A DNA stretch of 64,000 nt from positions 124,001-188,000 of the forward strand of contig CAVXZL010000011.1 of NCBI GenBank assembly GCA_963766345.1, given 5' to 3'. The notes below the pieces were generated by a model. The model saw only the letters and a list, made by a program, of their open reading frames with translations. It was not told the DNA's origin and made no database searches. Shown in pieces: positions 1 to 7,457 of this stretch. The translations under genes were made by a program, and so were the position numbers. Numbering within the stretch: the stretch's first letter is position 1; every line of letters starts with the position of its first letter. This stretch comes from DASVFB01 sp963766345 (GTDB lineage: Bacteria; Actinomycetota; Thermoleophilia; Gaiellales; Gaiellaceae).

Positions 1-1
1 C

Positions 2-353
2 GTCGAGTGGAACGGCGCGGAGCCGGACGCGGAGGCGATCTGGCACGACTGGTGGAGCTCGCCCGAGGTCGCGGCGGTTGCGAGTTCGTTCGACCCCGTC
101 TGGTCGCACGCCTCGTGGTCGGAGAACTTCCCGTGGACGCGCCTCGACGGCGTCGAGTTGCCCGCGGAGCCGAAGGAGCCGCGTCCCGCTGCCGCTGCCG
201 CCGAGCCCGGCCGCGACACGGCGCGTCGCCGGCGACGGCTCGTTCGGCGGTCGCTACGAGCGTCCGGACGAGGAGGTGCTCGAGGTCTGGCGCGCGGGCG
301 TCGAAGGCGTACGCGCACTGCTCGAGAGCGGCTGGACTCGTTCCTCCTCCTGA
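2..353 (+). pseudogene. Creatininase-family hydrolase, C-terminal part, frameshifted and cut by window edge
   Basis: The frame that opens the window encodes WHDWWSSPEVA and SWSENFPWTRLDGV; the frame one base further encodes GDGSFGGRYERPDEEVLEVW and reaches TGA at 351-353. Together these resemble the C-terminal third of creatininase-family proteins (PF02633), metal-dependent amidohydrolases. The halves join only if one extra base near 176-190 is ignored, so the gene is frameshifted as given. The N-terminus lies upstream of the window. Its last 100 bp overlap the convergent ctaG gene. Family assignment is from recalled motifs; the substrate cannot be stated. Confidence 0.55.
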
Positions 354-1036
354 AGGAAGCGCACGAAGTAGAAGACGAACGCGGCGAAGAAGACGAGCGC
401 CTGCTCGCCGGCCATCGTCGTCCCGGCGATCTCCTGGTCGAGGATGTGCGACAGCCCCCAGACGGTCGGCCGCGCCTCGTAAAACGAGTACACGGTGTCG
501 GGCAGCAGAGCGAGCAGCAGGCCGAGCGGGCTCGCGAGCACGAACGCGCAGAAGAGGTATGCCGCCTTGATCCCGGAGCTTTCACGCCCGTGGATCACCG
601 GCCACCACATCGCAAAGCCCGCGACGAGGTACGTCAGGTGCTCGACATGCAGGACCGTGTGCGGGTTGCGCAGTGCGAAGTCGTACGCGGGCGGCAGGTG
701 CCACGCGAAGTAGGTCCCGAGCCAGACGAGCAGCGCCGGGATCATCGGTATTCGCACACGACGCCCGATCTCCGCCGGCACCGCGATCACGAGCAGCGCC
801 GGGATCCACTCGGCGACGGCGACGTTCTGCAGGAAGTGCGCGGTCAGCAGCCTGCTGAGCGCGAGCGTCTCGAGCGGCGTCGCGAACACGGCGACGAGGA
901 GCAGCATCGCGCCGACGAAGCACGCAACCTGATACGGCTCGATCCGCCTGCGCCGAACGAGGAGGTAGTACGCGAGCGACAGCGCCGGCACGAGCGCGAA
1001 GGCGTCCGACTCCGTGGGCCAGGCGTACGGATCCAC
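254..1036 (-). CDS. ctaG: Cytochrome c oxidase assembly factor CtaG (caa3 type)
   Basis: A protein of 260 residues with about seven hydrophobic segments and motifs typical of Caa3_CtaG (PF09678): FAWHLPPAYDFALRNP, HTVLHVEHLTYLVAGFAMWW and MAGEQALVFFAAFVF. The family sits in the cytoplasmic membrane and helps assemble the copper centre of aa3/caa3 oxidases. I chose the GTG at 1036 because VDPYAWPTESDAF matches the usual N-terminus and a TAGGCT hexamer ends 7 nt before it; the longer open frame runs back through the tRNA-Gly gene. The low-complexity tail of about 30 residues overlaps the creatininase-like fragment on the other strand. No oxidase subunit genes are in the window. Confidence 0.85.
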   Translation of the reverse strand: MDPYAWPTESDAFALVPALSLAYYLLVRRRRIEPYQVACFVGAMLLLVAVFATPLETLALSRLLTAHFLQNVAVAEWIPALLVIAVPAEIGRRVRIPMIPALLVWLGTYFAWHLPPAYDFALRNPHTVLHVEHLTYLVAGFAMWWPVIHGRESSGIKAAYLFCAFVLASPLGLLLALLPDTVYSFYEARPTVWGLSHILDQEIAGTTMAGEQALVFFAAFVFYFVRFLQEEERVQPLSSSARTPSTPARQTSSTSSSGRS

Positions 1037-1042
1037 CGCGGC

Positions 1043-1049
1043 TAGCCTA
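1043..1049. promoter_or_regulatory. Overlapping divergent -10 elements (ctaG and tRNA-Gly)
   Basis: The near-palindrome TAGCCTA reads TAGCCT on the plus strand, 9 nt before tRNA-Gly, and TAGGCT on the minus strand, 7 nt before the ctaG GTG. Both fit TANNNT. The ctaG message would be leaderless. No convincing -35 was identified. Confidence 0.5.
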
Positions 1050-1057
1050 TGCCCAGT

Positions 1058-1128
1058 GCGGGCGTAGCTCAGTGGTAGAGCGCCAGGTTTCCACCCTGGA
1101 TATGCGGGTTCGATTCCCGCCGCCCGCT
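1058..1128 (+). tRNA. tRNA-Gly (anticodon TCC)
   Basis: Cloverleaf with acceptor arms GCGGGCG/CGCCCGC, D-arm GCTC...GAGC, anticodon stem CCAGG/CCTGG around loop TTTCCAC (anticodon TCC, reads GGA) and T-arm GCGGG-TTCGATT-CCCGC. The discriminator is T and CCA is not encoded. It lies between divergent ctaG and the M55 peptidase gene. Confidence 0.95.
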
Positions 1129-1166
1129 CTCTGGTGCACGCGTGTTTCGCGCGAAGAGGAGTCCTG

Positions 1167-1172
1167 TAGGGT
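1167..1172 (+). promoter_or_regulatory. -10 element TAGGGT before M55 peptidase
   Basis: TAGGGT lies 6 nt before the ATG at 1179, a spacing that predicts a leaderless transcript. No Shine-Dalgarno sequence lies between it and the start. Confidence 0.45.
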
Positions 1173-1178
1173 CGGCCG

Positions 1179-2150
1179 ATGCTCGTCGCGGTGAGCGTCG
1201 ACATGGAAGGCGCGTCGCAGCTCGGCAGTGTGCGCGAGATCTGGGGCGGCCTGCCCGAGTACTGGGAGACCGGCAAGCCGCGGCTCGAGGCGGACGTCAC
1301 CGCCGCGTGCGAAGGGCTCCTCGCCGGCGGCGCATCGGAGCTCGTCGTCCTCGACAACCACGGTGGGAACACGGTCAATGTCTCGCCGGAGGCGTTGCCG
1401 GAGGGGGCCCGACTCGAGACGTGGCGGGACTTCGACCTTCACGACCACGGAGTCGACGCGATGTTCCAGGTCGGCTACCACGCGCGCGGCGGAGTCGACG
1501 GGTTCCTGTCGCACACCTACGTTCCTGGGCTGCGGCTCCGCGCCGGCGGTGAGCTGATCTCGGAGAGCCACGGCCGAGCTTGGGCGTCCGGCCTGCCGCT
1601 CCTCGGCATCACCGGCAACGATCTCCACCAAGCGACCCTCGGTTCGTTGGCCGCGACCCCGTATCTCGTCGTCCAGAGATCGCTGGGGCGCGACGCGATG
1701 CAGCCCGTCTTCAACTCCGAGGAGGGCGTCGACGCGATCCGCAGCTTTGCTCTGCAATGCGTCCGCGACGCCGCATCGGCGCCGCCTGTTGCCCAGCCGA
1801 TCGACGTGACGTTCGAGGCGAGCATGCCGAACGGCGGCGACGTGATCGATCAGATGACCGGCGCCGGTTGGGAGCAGGCCGGCGAGGTCGAGTTCATGGC
1901 GCACCTGGAGACGTGGCAAGAGGCTCGAGAGCTGCTCGCCGCGGCTATGAATGCCGCGCTCGTCCCCCTGATGCCCTACTGGGTTGGAAGCTTCGACAGC
2001 GCCGACGACGCCGCGGCGGCCGACCAAGAGCGTGTCGCGCGACTACGGCTGATCTTCGACGCGTGGGCACGAGAGTCGCAGCCCGAGTGGTACATCGAAG
2101 CTTCCGACCCGCTCCCGTCCGGCGTCGCGGAGCAGCTCGACCGACGCTAG
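1179..2150 (+). CDS. M55 family zinc aminopeptidase (DppA-like D-aminopeptidase)
   Basis: A protein of 323 residues with the M55 signature. The N-terminal SVDMEG places Asp8 and Glu10 where the B. subtilis DppA zinc ligands sit. It is followed by VVLDNHGGN (about 57-64), GYHARGG and GFLSHTY (about 99-113) and ISESHGRAWASGLPLLGITGND. DppA-type enzymes are cytoplasmic, form decameric rings and release N-terminal D-amino acids from short peptides. The start is fixed by the motif position and by a -10-like TAGGGT 6 nt upstream. It stands alone, 28 bp before the LLM gene. Family is secure; substrate (D-Ala peptides) is inferred. Confidence 0.88.
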   Translation: MLVAVSVDMEGASQLGSVREIWGGLPEYWETGKPRLEADVTAACEGLLAGGASELVVLDNHGGNTVNVSPEALPEGARLETWRDFDLHDHGVDAMFQVGYHARGGVDGFLSHTYVPGLRLRAGGELISESHGRAWASGLPLLGITGNDLHQATLGSLAATPYLVVQRSLGRDAMQPVFNSEEGVDAIRSFALQCVRDAASAPPVAQPIDVTFEASMPNGGDVIDQMTGAGWEQAGEVEFMAHLETWQEARELLAAAMNAALVPLMPYWVGSFDSADDAAAADQERVARLRLIFDAWARESQPEWYIEASDPLPSGVAEQLDRR

Positions 2151-2178
2151 ACCTCTCGCGCTTGTAGAGGATCCCCGT

Positions 2179-3126
2179 ATGCGCGTCTCGCTCATGATCG
2201 AGGGGCAGGAGGGCGTCACCTGGGAGCAGTGGGTCGCGCTCGCGCGTGCGTGCGAGGAGCACGGCATCGAACGGCTCTACCGCTCCGACCACTACCTCGG
2301 CTTCCACGCGAGCGGCGAGCGCGCCGGCTCGCTCGACTGCTGGACGACGCTCGCCGGGCTCGCCGCGGTGACGACGAAGCTGCGCTTGGGCTCGCTCGTC
2401 TCGCCCGTCACCTTCCGCCATCCGTCGGCACTGGCGCGCGCGGCGGCGACCGTCGACCACATCTCGGGAGGCCGTGTCGAGGTCGGCATCGGCGGCGGCT
2501 GGATGGAGGCCGAGCACCGCGCGTACGGCTTCCCGTTCCCCGAGACGAAAGTGCGGATGGAGATGCTCGCCGAGCAGCTCGAGATCGTGCACCGGCAGTG
2601 GACGGAGGACGGCTTCGACTTCGCGGGCGGGCACTACGCGCTCGAGAGCTCGACCGCGCTGCCGAAGCCCGTGCAGCAGCCGCATCCGCCGCTGATCGTC
2701 GGCGGCGGCGGCAAGCGCGGGACGCTCGTCCCGGCGGTGCGCTGGGCGGACGAGTACAACACGACGTTCCCGACCGACGAGGAAGTGATCGAGCGCCGTC
2801 GGCGGCTGCTCGAGGAATGCGACCGCCAGGGCCGCGAACCACTGCGTTTCTCGCTGATGACGATGTGCATCGTCGGGAGAGACGCCGCCGAGCTCGAGGC
2901 ACGCGCGCGCGACGTCTACGAGCTGGTGCCGCGGCAGGCGAGCTTCGACGACTGGCTGCGCGAGCGGCGCACGGGCGCGATCGTCGGCAGCGTCGAGGAG
3001 GTCGTCGAGCGCCTGAACGGACTCGAGTCGCTCGGCGTCGACGGCGTGATGCTCCAGCACCTGCGCCACGACGACCTCGAGAGCGTCGCGCTGATCGGCC
3101 GCGAGCTCGTGCCCGCGCTCGCATGA
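2179..3126 (+). CDS. LLM-class flavin/F420-dependent oxidoreductase
   Basis: A 315-residue TIM-barrel protein of the luciferase-like monooxygenase superfamily (PF00296). Visible hallmarks are SDHYLGF (about 36-42), LRLGSLVSPVTFRHPS, DHISGGRVEVGIGGGWMEAEH (about 94-114) and PPLIVGGGGKRGTL. Actinobacterial relatives mostly use coenzyme F420 and carry out hydride transfers on varied substrates. No substrate can be read from sequence. The stop overlaps the next start as ATGA, so it is probably co-translated with the acetyltransferase behind it. Confidence 0.85.
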   Translation: MRVSLMIEGQEGVTWEQWVALARACEEHGIERLYRSDHYLGFHASGERAGSLDCWTTLAGLAAVTTKLRLGSLVSPVTFRHPSALARAAATVDHISGGRVEVGIGGGWMEAEHRAYGFPFPETKVRMEMLAEQLEIVHRQWTEDGFDFAGGHYALESSTALPKPVQQPHPPLIVGGGGKRGTLVPAVRWADEYNTTFPTDEEVIERRRRLLEECDRQGREPLRFSLMTMCIVGRDAAELEARARDVYELVPRQASFDDWLRERRTGAIVGSVEEVVERLNGLESLGVDGVMLQHLRHDDLESVALIGRELVPALA

Positions 3127-3587
3127 TCCGGCCGGCGCGACCCGACGAGCCCGACACGCTGCTCGCGATCCAGCGCGAGGCGTGCGTCAAGGCGTTCGCG
3201 CACATCTACCCGCCGGAGCAGTATCCGTTCCCCGACGACGACGTCCGCGAGGTGTGGCGCGAGGCGCTCGCCGATCCCGACGTCGAGGCCTTCGTCGCTG
3301 AGGAGGACGGCCAGGCCGTCGGCTGCGTCGCCGTCGGCGGTGTCTTCTTGCGCAACCTCTACGTCGTCCCGAAGCGCTGGCAAGGCGGCGTCGGCACGGC
3401 GCTGCACGACTTCGCGCTCGAGCGCCTGCGCGCGCGAGGCAACGCCGAGGCGAAGCTCTGGACGCTCGAGGAGAACTGGACCGGGCGCCGCTTCTACGAG
3501 AACCGCGGCTGGAAGCTGAACGGCGAGACGCGCCTCGTCCCGTTCCCGCCGAACCCGACCGACGTCGGCTACTCGAAGCCGCTTTAG
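3123..3587 (+). CDS. GNAT family N-acetyltransferase
   Basis: A 154-residue single-domain GNAT (PF00583/PF13673). The core is VGCVAVGGVFLRNLYVVPKR followed by GGVGTALHDFALERLRARG (acetyl-CoA pyrophosphate loop, about 82-100) and the C-terminal W-x-x-NWTGRRFYENRGWK motif typical of small-molecule acetyltransferases. The ATG overlaps the stop of the LLM oxidoreductase by 4 bp, which fixes the start and suggests coupling. Its stop meets that of the convergent cyclophilin gene. The acceptor is unknown. Confidence 0.85.
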   Translation: MIRPARPDEPDTLLAIQREACVKAFAHIYPPEQYPFPDDDVREVWREALADPDVEAFVAEEDGQAVGCVAVGGVFLRNLYVVPKRWQGGVGTALHDFALERLRARGNAEAKLWTLEENWTGRRFYENRGWKLNGETRLVPFPPNPTDVGYSKPL

Positions 3588-4039
3588 ACGAGTTCGACGC
3601 GCTCGATCGTCACGTCGTCGCGCGGCTTGTCACGCGAGTCGCTGTCGACCTCGGAGATCGTGTCGACGGCGTCCATCCCGTCGGTCACGCGCCCGAACAC
3701 CGTGTGCTTGCCGTCGAGCCACGGGCACGAATCTGCCGTGACGATGAAGAACTGCGAGCCGTTCGTGTTAGGCCCCGAGTTCGCCATCGCCAGCGCACCG
3801 CGCTCGACCTTGTGGTCGTTGAACTCGTCCTCGAACGTGTAGCCCGGACCACCGCTCCCGGTGCCGGTCGGGTCGCCGCCCTGGATCATGAAGTCCGGGA
3901 TGACGCGGTGAAAGATGACGCCGTCGTAGAAGCCCTCGCCGGCGAGCTTCTTGAAGTTCTCGACCGTCTTCGGCGCGTCGTCGTCGAACAGCTCGACCGC
4001 GATCGCGCCCTTGTTCGTGTGGAGTGTCGCCTTGGTCAC
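3584..4039 (-). CDS. Peptidyl-prolyl cis-trans isomerase, cyclophilin type
   Basis: A compact 151-residue cyclophilin (PF00160). FHRVIPDFMIQGGDPTGTG (about 43-61) carries the catalytic Arg-Phe-Met-Gln set, followed by MANSGPNTNGSQFFI and the tryptophan region DSCPWLDGKHTVFGRV. There is no signal peptide, so it is a cytoplasmic folding catalyst acting on Xaa-Pro bonds. It is the second gene of a two-gene minus-strand unit: its ATG overlaps the stop of the 97-residue gene upstream (ATGA). It ends convergent with the GNAT gene. Confidence 0.95.
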   Translation of the reverse strand: MTKATLHTNKGAIAVELFDDDAPKTVENFKKLAGEGFYDGVIFHRVIPDFMIQGGDPTGTGSGGPGYTFEDEFNDHKVERGALAMANSGPNTNGSQFFIVTADSCPWLDGKHTVFGRVTDGMDAVDTISEVDSDSRDKPRDDVTIERVELV

Positions 4040-4329
4040 CGGAGCCGGTCAGCGTACTGCTCGAGCGCCCCGGCCGTCGGAGGGATGCGGCCGGTTGCGA
4101 GCGCCTCGATCACCTCGCGCGCAAGCTCGTTCGCCTCGTCCTCCTGCTCGGGGTCGAGCACGGTGTTCAGGCTCGCAGCGACGTGGCGGCCGATCCGGAG
4201 CTCGAGGACGACCGTCTCCTCCTCGCGCTCGGGGATGTAGCCGTCGTGCGCCATGCCGATGCGCAGTGCGGCCGTCTGCCCGTCCGGAAGGGTGAGCTCC
4301 TGCTCGATCGAGGACTGTCGGAGCGACAT
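4036..4329 (-). CDS. Conserved hypothetical protein, 97 aa
   Basis: Not recognised. The 97-residue acidic protein begins MSLRQSSIEQELTLPDG, has a central beta-rich tract (ETVVLELRIGRHVAASLNT) and ends in an amphipathic helix with EDEANELAREVIEALATGR. There are no membrane segments, cysteines or signal peptide. An AGGAAG-type ribosome site precedes the ATG at 4329. It is coupled to the cyclophilin gene through an ATGA overlap, so a role in protein folding or quality control is possible but only by context. Confidence 0.7.
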   Translation of the reverse strand: MSLRQSSIEQELTLPDGQTAALRIGMAHDGYIPEREEETVVLELRIGRHVAASLNTVLDPEQEDEANELAREVIEALATGRIPPTAGALEQYADRLR

Positions 4330-4392
4330 CGCCGCTGATTCTTCCTGAAATGCCGGCCGGAAACGTCCGATGCGTGCGTGATCCTCTGCGCG

Positions 4393-5460
4393 ATGGCAGA
4401 GCGCGTCATCCGCTTCCGTGTGCGGACGATCCTGACGATCTTCGCGCTCGCGATCGCGGTGTGGACCGTGCTGCACATCGTCTCCGTCGCGCGCCACGTG
4501 CTCGTGTGGGTGGCGGTCTCGCTCTTCCTGGCACTCGCCATGAACCCGCTCGTCGAGTGGCTGCAGAGGCGCGGCATCGAGCGCAGGGGCCTCGCCGCCG
4601 GTACGGCGTTCCTGCTCGTGATCCTCGCGATCGCGGGAATCGGCGCGCTCTTCATCCCGACGCTCGTCGACAACGTGAACAAGTTCGTCGACGCGGTGCC
4701 GGGCTACGTCCACGACGTCACGAAGGGCAGGGGGCGGTTCGGCTTCCTCGAGACGAAGTACCACGTCGTCGAGAAGGTGCGCGAGCAGATCGACAACGGC
4801 GGCGCGAAGAAGCTGCTCGGGTTGTCCGGCGCCGCCGTCTCGGTGACGAAGGGCGTCGTCAACATCATCCTCGGGATCGTCACGATCGTCTTCCTGACGT
4901 TCTTCATGGTGCTCGAGGGCCCCGCGTGGGTCGAGCGGTTCTATTCGCTCCTGCCGCCGGAGAAGCAACCGCGCTGGCGAAAGGTGGGGCGCGACATCTA
5001 CATGACGGTCGGCGGCTACGTCACGGGCAATCTGCTGATCAGCCTGATCGCAGGCGTGTTGACGACGCTCGTCCTGATCGCGATGGGCGTTCCGTACGCG
5101 GTCGCTCTCGGCTTGATCGTGGCGATCCTCGACCTGATCCCGCTGGCCGGCGCAACGATCGCCGCAATCATCATCGGCGCCGTCGCGTTCATCCACTCGA
5201 TCCTCGCCGGGATCGTCGTGATCGCGTTCTTCATCCTCTACCAGCAGCTGGAGAACCACGTCCTGCAGCCGGTCGTCTACAACCGGACCGTCGCGCTCTC
5301 ACCGCTCGTCATCCTGATCTCCGTGCTCGTCGGCGCCGAGATCGCCGGCGTGCTCGGCGCTCTCGGCGCGATTCCCGTCGCCGGGACGATCCAGGTCCTC
5401 GTCGTCGATTACCTGCGCGAACGCCGCGAGCGCGCGATCGAGAAGCCGGCGATCACCTGA
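4393..5460 (+). CDS. AI-2E family (PerM/YdiK-type) membrane transporter
   Basis: About 355 residues with the eight-helix layout of PF01594: two N-terminal helices, a helix pair with SLFLALAMNPLVEWLQRRG (about 41-59), a soluble loop, then clustered C-terminal helices containing TVGGYVTGNLLISLIAG, LIVAILDLIPLAGATIAAI and QQLENHVLQPVVYNRTV, the family's most conserved motif. Members export small molecules or act as Na+/H+ antiporters; substrate here is unknown. An upstream in-frame GTG at 4378 is possible; I prefer ATG at 4393. It is transcribed away from the cyclophilin pair. Confidence 0.85.
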   Translation: MAERVIRFRVRTILTIFALAIAVWTVLHIVSVARHVLVWVAVSLFLALAMNPLVEWLQRRGIERRGLAAGTAFLLVILAIAGIGALFIPTLVDNVNKFVDAVPGYVHDVTKGRGRFGFLETKYHVVEKVREQIDNGGAKKLLGLSGAAVSVTKGVVNIILGIVTIVFLTFFMVLEGPAWVERFYSLLPPEKQPRWRKVGRDIYMTVGGYVTGNLLISLIAGVLTTLVLIAMGVPYAVALGLIVAILDLIPLAGATIAAIIIGAVAFIHSILAGIVVIAFFILYQQLENHVLQPVVYNRTVALSPLVILISVLVGAEIAGVLGALGAIPVAGTIQVLVVDYLRERRERAIEKPAIT

Positions 5461-5476
5461 GCCTGTCTGCGGCCGC

Positions 5477-5656
5477 TCAGTGGATGTGCAGGTCGACGCC
5501 CAGCGGGATCAAGGGCCACGCAACCGTCGCGAGCAGGGCCGAGACGATCGCCTTGATGTTGCCGAGGTTGTTCCAGTATTTGTGCGTCGCCGAGACGATG
5601 CCGCCGGCGACGAGATAGACGACGACGACCCAGCTGACGCCGACGCCACGCCGTAT
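5477..5656 (-). CDS. Small membrane protein, no canonical start codon
   Basis: The minus strand is open for 60 codons to the TGA at 5477-5479. It encodes two hydrophobic stretches, SWVVVVYLVAGGIVSATHKY and IKAIVSALLATVAWPLIPLG, ending GVDLHIH. This resembles a small two-helix membrane protein I recall as common in Thermoleophilia genomes, where an N-terminal Met-Arg-Arg is usual. Here the matching codon is ATA (5656-5654), and no ATG, GTG or TTG is in frame after the upstream TGA. Either an unusual start or a base error is involved. It is too short to trust without homologues. Confidence 0.45.
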   Translation of the reverse strand: MRRGVGVSWVVVVYLVAGGIVSATHKYWNNLGNIKAIVSALLATVAWPLIPLGVDLHIH

Positions 5657-5701
5657 CTGTCAAAACGGTGCTGCCGTCTCCAGGTTGCGTATAAACGTCA
5701 T

Positions 5702-6028
5702 GTGAGCCTCTGGGAGGAGCGTGCCGCGCGCAACGAGGCGCTCTTCCGCGCCGTGAACGAAGAGATCCACGACGTCGACCGGCGCTTCGGCGTCGACGCC
5801 AGTGAGTTCGTGTGCGAGTGCGCCGACGACACATGCATCGTGCGCCTGGCCGTCCCGCTCGGCGTCTACACGGCCGTACGGAGCAATCCGAGGCGGTTCA
5901 TCCTCGCGCCGGGCCATGAGGATCCCGAGCTCGAGGCCGTCGTCGAGCGGCACGAGGGCTTCTTCGTCGTGGAGAAGTTCGGCGACGCCGGCCGGGTTGC
6001 AGAGCGACTCGACGCCGACGGCGGCTGA
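5702..6028 (+). CDS. Conserved hypothetical protein, 108 aa, Cys-containing
   Basis: A 108-residue soluble protein without a recognised domain name. It begins VSLWEERAARNEALFRAVNE (helix) and contains FVCECADDTCIVRL, a Cys-x-Cys-x5-Cys cluster, then LGVYTAVRSNPRRFILAPGH and HEGFFVVEKFGDAGR. Similar proteins are, from memory, common in actinobacteria and uncharacterised; the cysteines could bind metal. A TATAAA hexamer lies 6 nt before the GTG, consistent with a leaderless start. The longer upstream reading frame runs through the oppositely oriented small membrane gene and is not favoured. Confidence 0.75.
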   Translation: MSLWEERAARNEALFRAVNEEIHDVDRRFGVDASEFVCECADDTCIVRLAVPLGVYTAVRSNPRRFILAPGHEDPELEAVVERHEGFFVVEKFGDAGRVAERLDADGG

Positions 6029-6049
6029 TCGCCCGTGCCCGAGCGGCTC

Positions 6050-6055
6050 TACCAT
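6050..6055 (+). promoter_or_regulatory. -10 element TACCAT before tRNA-Arg
   Basis: TACCAT fits TANNNT and lies 8 nt before the first base of tRNA-Arg(TCT). The position fits transcription starting at or just before the tRNA. Confidence 0.4.
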
Positions 6056-6063
6056 GCCCTCGA

Positions 6064-6136
6064 GCGCCGGTAGCTCAGCGGACAGAGCGGCGGCCTTCTA
6101 AGCCGCGGGTCGCAGGTTCGAATCCTGCCCGGCGCG
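6064..6136 (+). tRNA. tRNA-Arg (anticodon TCT)
   Basis: Acceptor GCGCCGG/CCGGCGC, D-arm GCTC...GAGC, anticodon stem GCGGC/GCCGC around CTTCTAA (anticodon TCT, reads AGA) and T-arm GCAGG-TTCGAAT-CCTGC. Discriminator G; no encoded CCA. It lies 74 bp before the DJ-1/PfpI gene. Confidence 0.95.
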
Positions 6137-6210
6137 CCTCGCACGGACGGGTTTGCCGCCCTGCCCTCCTGGAACCTTCGTAGAAAGAAACGACTAGCGA
6201 AGGGGGTCGA

Positions 6211-6795
6211 ATGGCCGACCAGAAGCTGCAGGGCAAGAAGATCGCGTTCATCGCGACGGACATGGTCGAGGAGGTCGAGCTCACGATGCCGTGGCAGGCC
6301 GTCCAGGAGGCGGGTGGTCAGCCCGAGCTCGTCTCGATCGAGATCGGCGAGATCCAGGCGTTCAACCACTACGACAAGTCCGAGACGTACAAGGTCGACA
6401 AGGACTTCTCGACGGCACGGGTCGACGACTATGACGGTCTCGTCATCCCGGGCGGTGTCGGCAATCCCGACACGATGCGCTCCGAGGACGACGCGGTCGA
6501 GTTCGTGCGCTCGTTCTTCGAGGCGGGCAAGCCCGTCGCCGTGATCTGTCACGGACCGTGGATGCTCGTCGAGGCGGACGTCGTCCGTGGCCGCAAGGTC
6601 ACGTCGTGGCCGTCGATCAAGACCGACATCCAGAACGCGGGCGGCAACTGGGTCGACGAGGAAGTCGTCGTCGACCAGGGGCTCGTCACGTCGCGCAAGC
6701 CGGACGACCTGCCGGCGTTCTGCAAGAAGATGGTCGAGGAGTTCTGCGAAGGCGTGCACTCGGGCCAGCGCGAGAAGACGACCGCGTCCGCGTAG
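6211..6795 (+). CDS. DJ-1/PfpI family protein (type 1 glutamine-amidotransferase fold)
   Basis: A 194-residue PfpI-like protein (PF01965). KKIAFIATDMVEEVEL opens the Rossmann-like core, Glu-Val-Glu sits where the family's catalytic Glu lies, YDGLVIPGG is at about 74-82, and the nucleophile elbow AVICHGPWMLV has Cys113-His114. Relatives act as glyoxalase/deglycase or stress proteases; which activity applies here cannot be decided. A GGGGG-rich ribosome site precedes ATG 6211. The stop TAG overlaps the GTG of the HAD gene by one base, so the pair forms an operon. Confidence 0.88.
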   Translation: MADQKLQGKKIAFIATDMVEEVELTMPWQAVQEAGGQPELVSIEIGEIQAFNHYDKSETYKVDKDFSTARVDDYDGLVIPGGVGNPDTMRSEDDAVEFVRSFFEAGKPVAVICHGPWMLVEADVVRGRKVTSWPSIKTDIQNAGGNWVDEEVVVDQGLVTSRKPDDLPAFCKKMVEEFCEGVHSGQREKTTASA

Positions 6796-7457
6796 TGGCC
6801 GAGGCGGCGCTGCTGGATCTCGACGGCACGCTCATCGACGCCAACTACCAGCACGCGCTCGCCTGGTACCGCGCGTTTCGTCGCTTCGACATCGTCCTCC
6901 CGGTGTGGCGGCTCCACCGCCACATCGGGATGGGCGGCGACCAGTACGTCGCCGCGGTCGCGGGCGATGACGTGGAGGAGCGTTGCGGCGACGACCTTCG
7001 CGACGCGCACTCGGACGAGTTCCGGCCGATCCGCGCAGAGTGCGCCCCGCTCGAGGGCGCGTCCGAGCTGCTGCGAGAGCTGAAGCGGCGCGGCCTCACG
7101 GTCGTCCTCGCGAGCTCGTCCGGCGAAGACGACCTCGAGTTCTTCGTCGGGCAACTCGACGCGAGCGATTGCATCGACGCCTCGACGACCAGGGACGACG
7201 TCGAGCGGACGAAGCCGCATCCGGACGCGATCGAGGCGGCACTCGAGAAGGCCGGCACACGCGACGCCGTCATGGTCGGCGACTCCCGCTGGGACATCGA
7301 GGCCGCGGCGAACGCGGGGCTCGAGACGATCTGCGTCCTCACCGGCGGCTGGTCGGAGCAGGAGCTGCGCGATCACGGCGCCGCGGCCGTCTTCGACTCC
7401 ATGCCGCACCTGATCGAGCACCTCGACGAGAATCCGCTCGCGGGAGTGGCCGGTTAG
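6795..7457 (+). CDS. HAD-superfamily hydrolase (phosphoglycolate-phosphatase-like)
   Basis: A 220-residue HAD phosphatase with all four motifs: LLDLDGTLID (nucleophile Asp8, acid Asp10), VVLASSSGEDD (motif II Ser), the Lys of TKPHPDA (motif III) and MVGDSRWDIEAAANAG (motif IV). A helical cap lies between motifs I and II, with YQHALAWYRAFRRFDIVLP. The GTG start shares one base with the stop of the DJ-1 gene (TAGTG). HAD enzymes next to DJ-1 proteins could act in damage repair of sugars or metabolites, but substrate is unknown. The gene ends convergent with the EamA transporter. Confidence 0.88.
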   Translation: MAEAALLDLDGTLIDANYQHALAWYRAFRRFDIVLPVWRLHRHIGMGGDQYVAAVAGDDVEERCGDDLRDAHSDEFRPIRAECAPLEGASELLRELKRRGLTVVLASSSGEDDLEFFVGQLDASDCIDASTTRDDVERTKPHPDAIEAALEKAGTRDAVMVGDSRWDIEAAANAGLETICVLTGGWSEQELRDHGAAAVFDSMPHLIEHLDENPLAGVAG

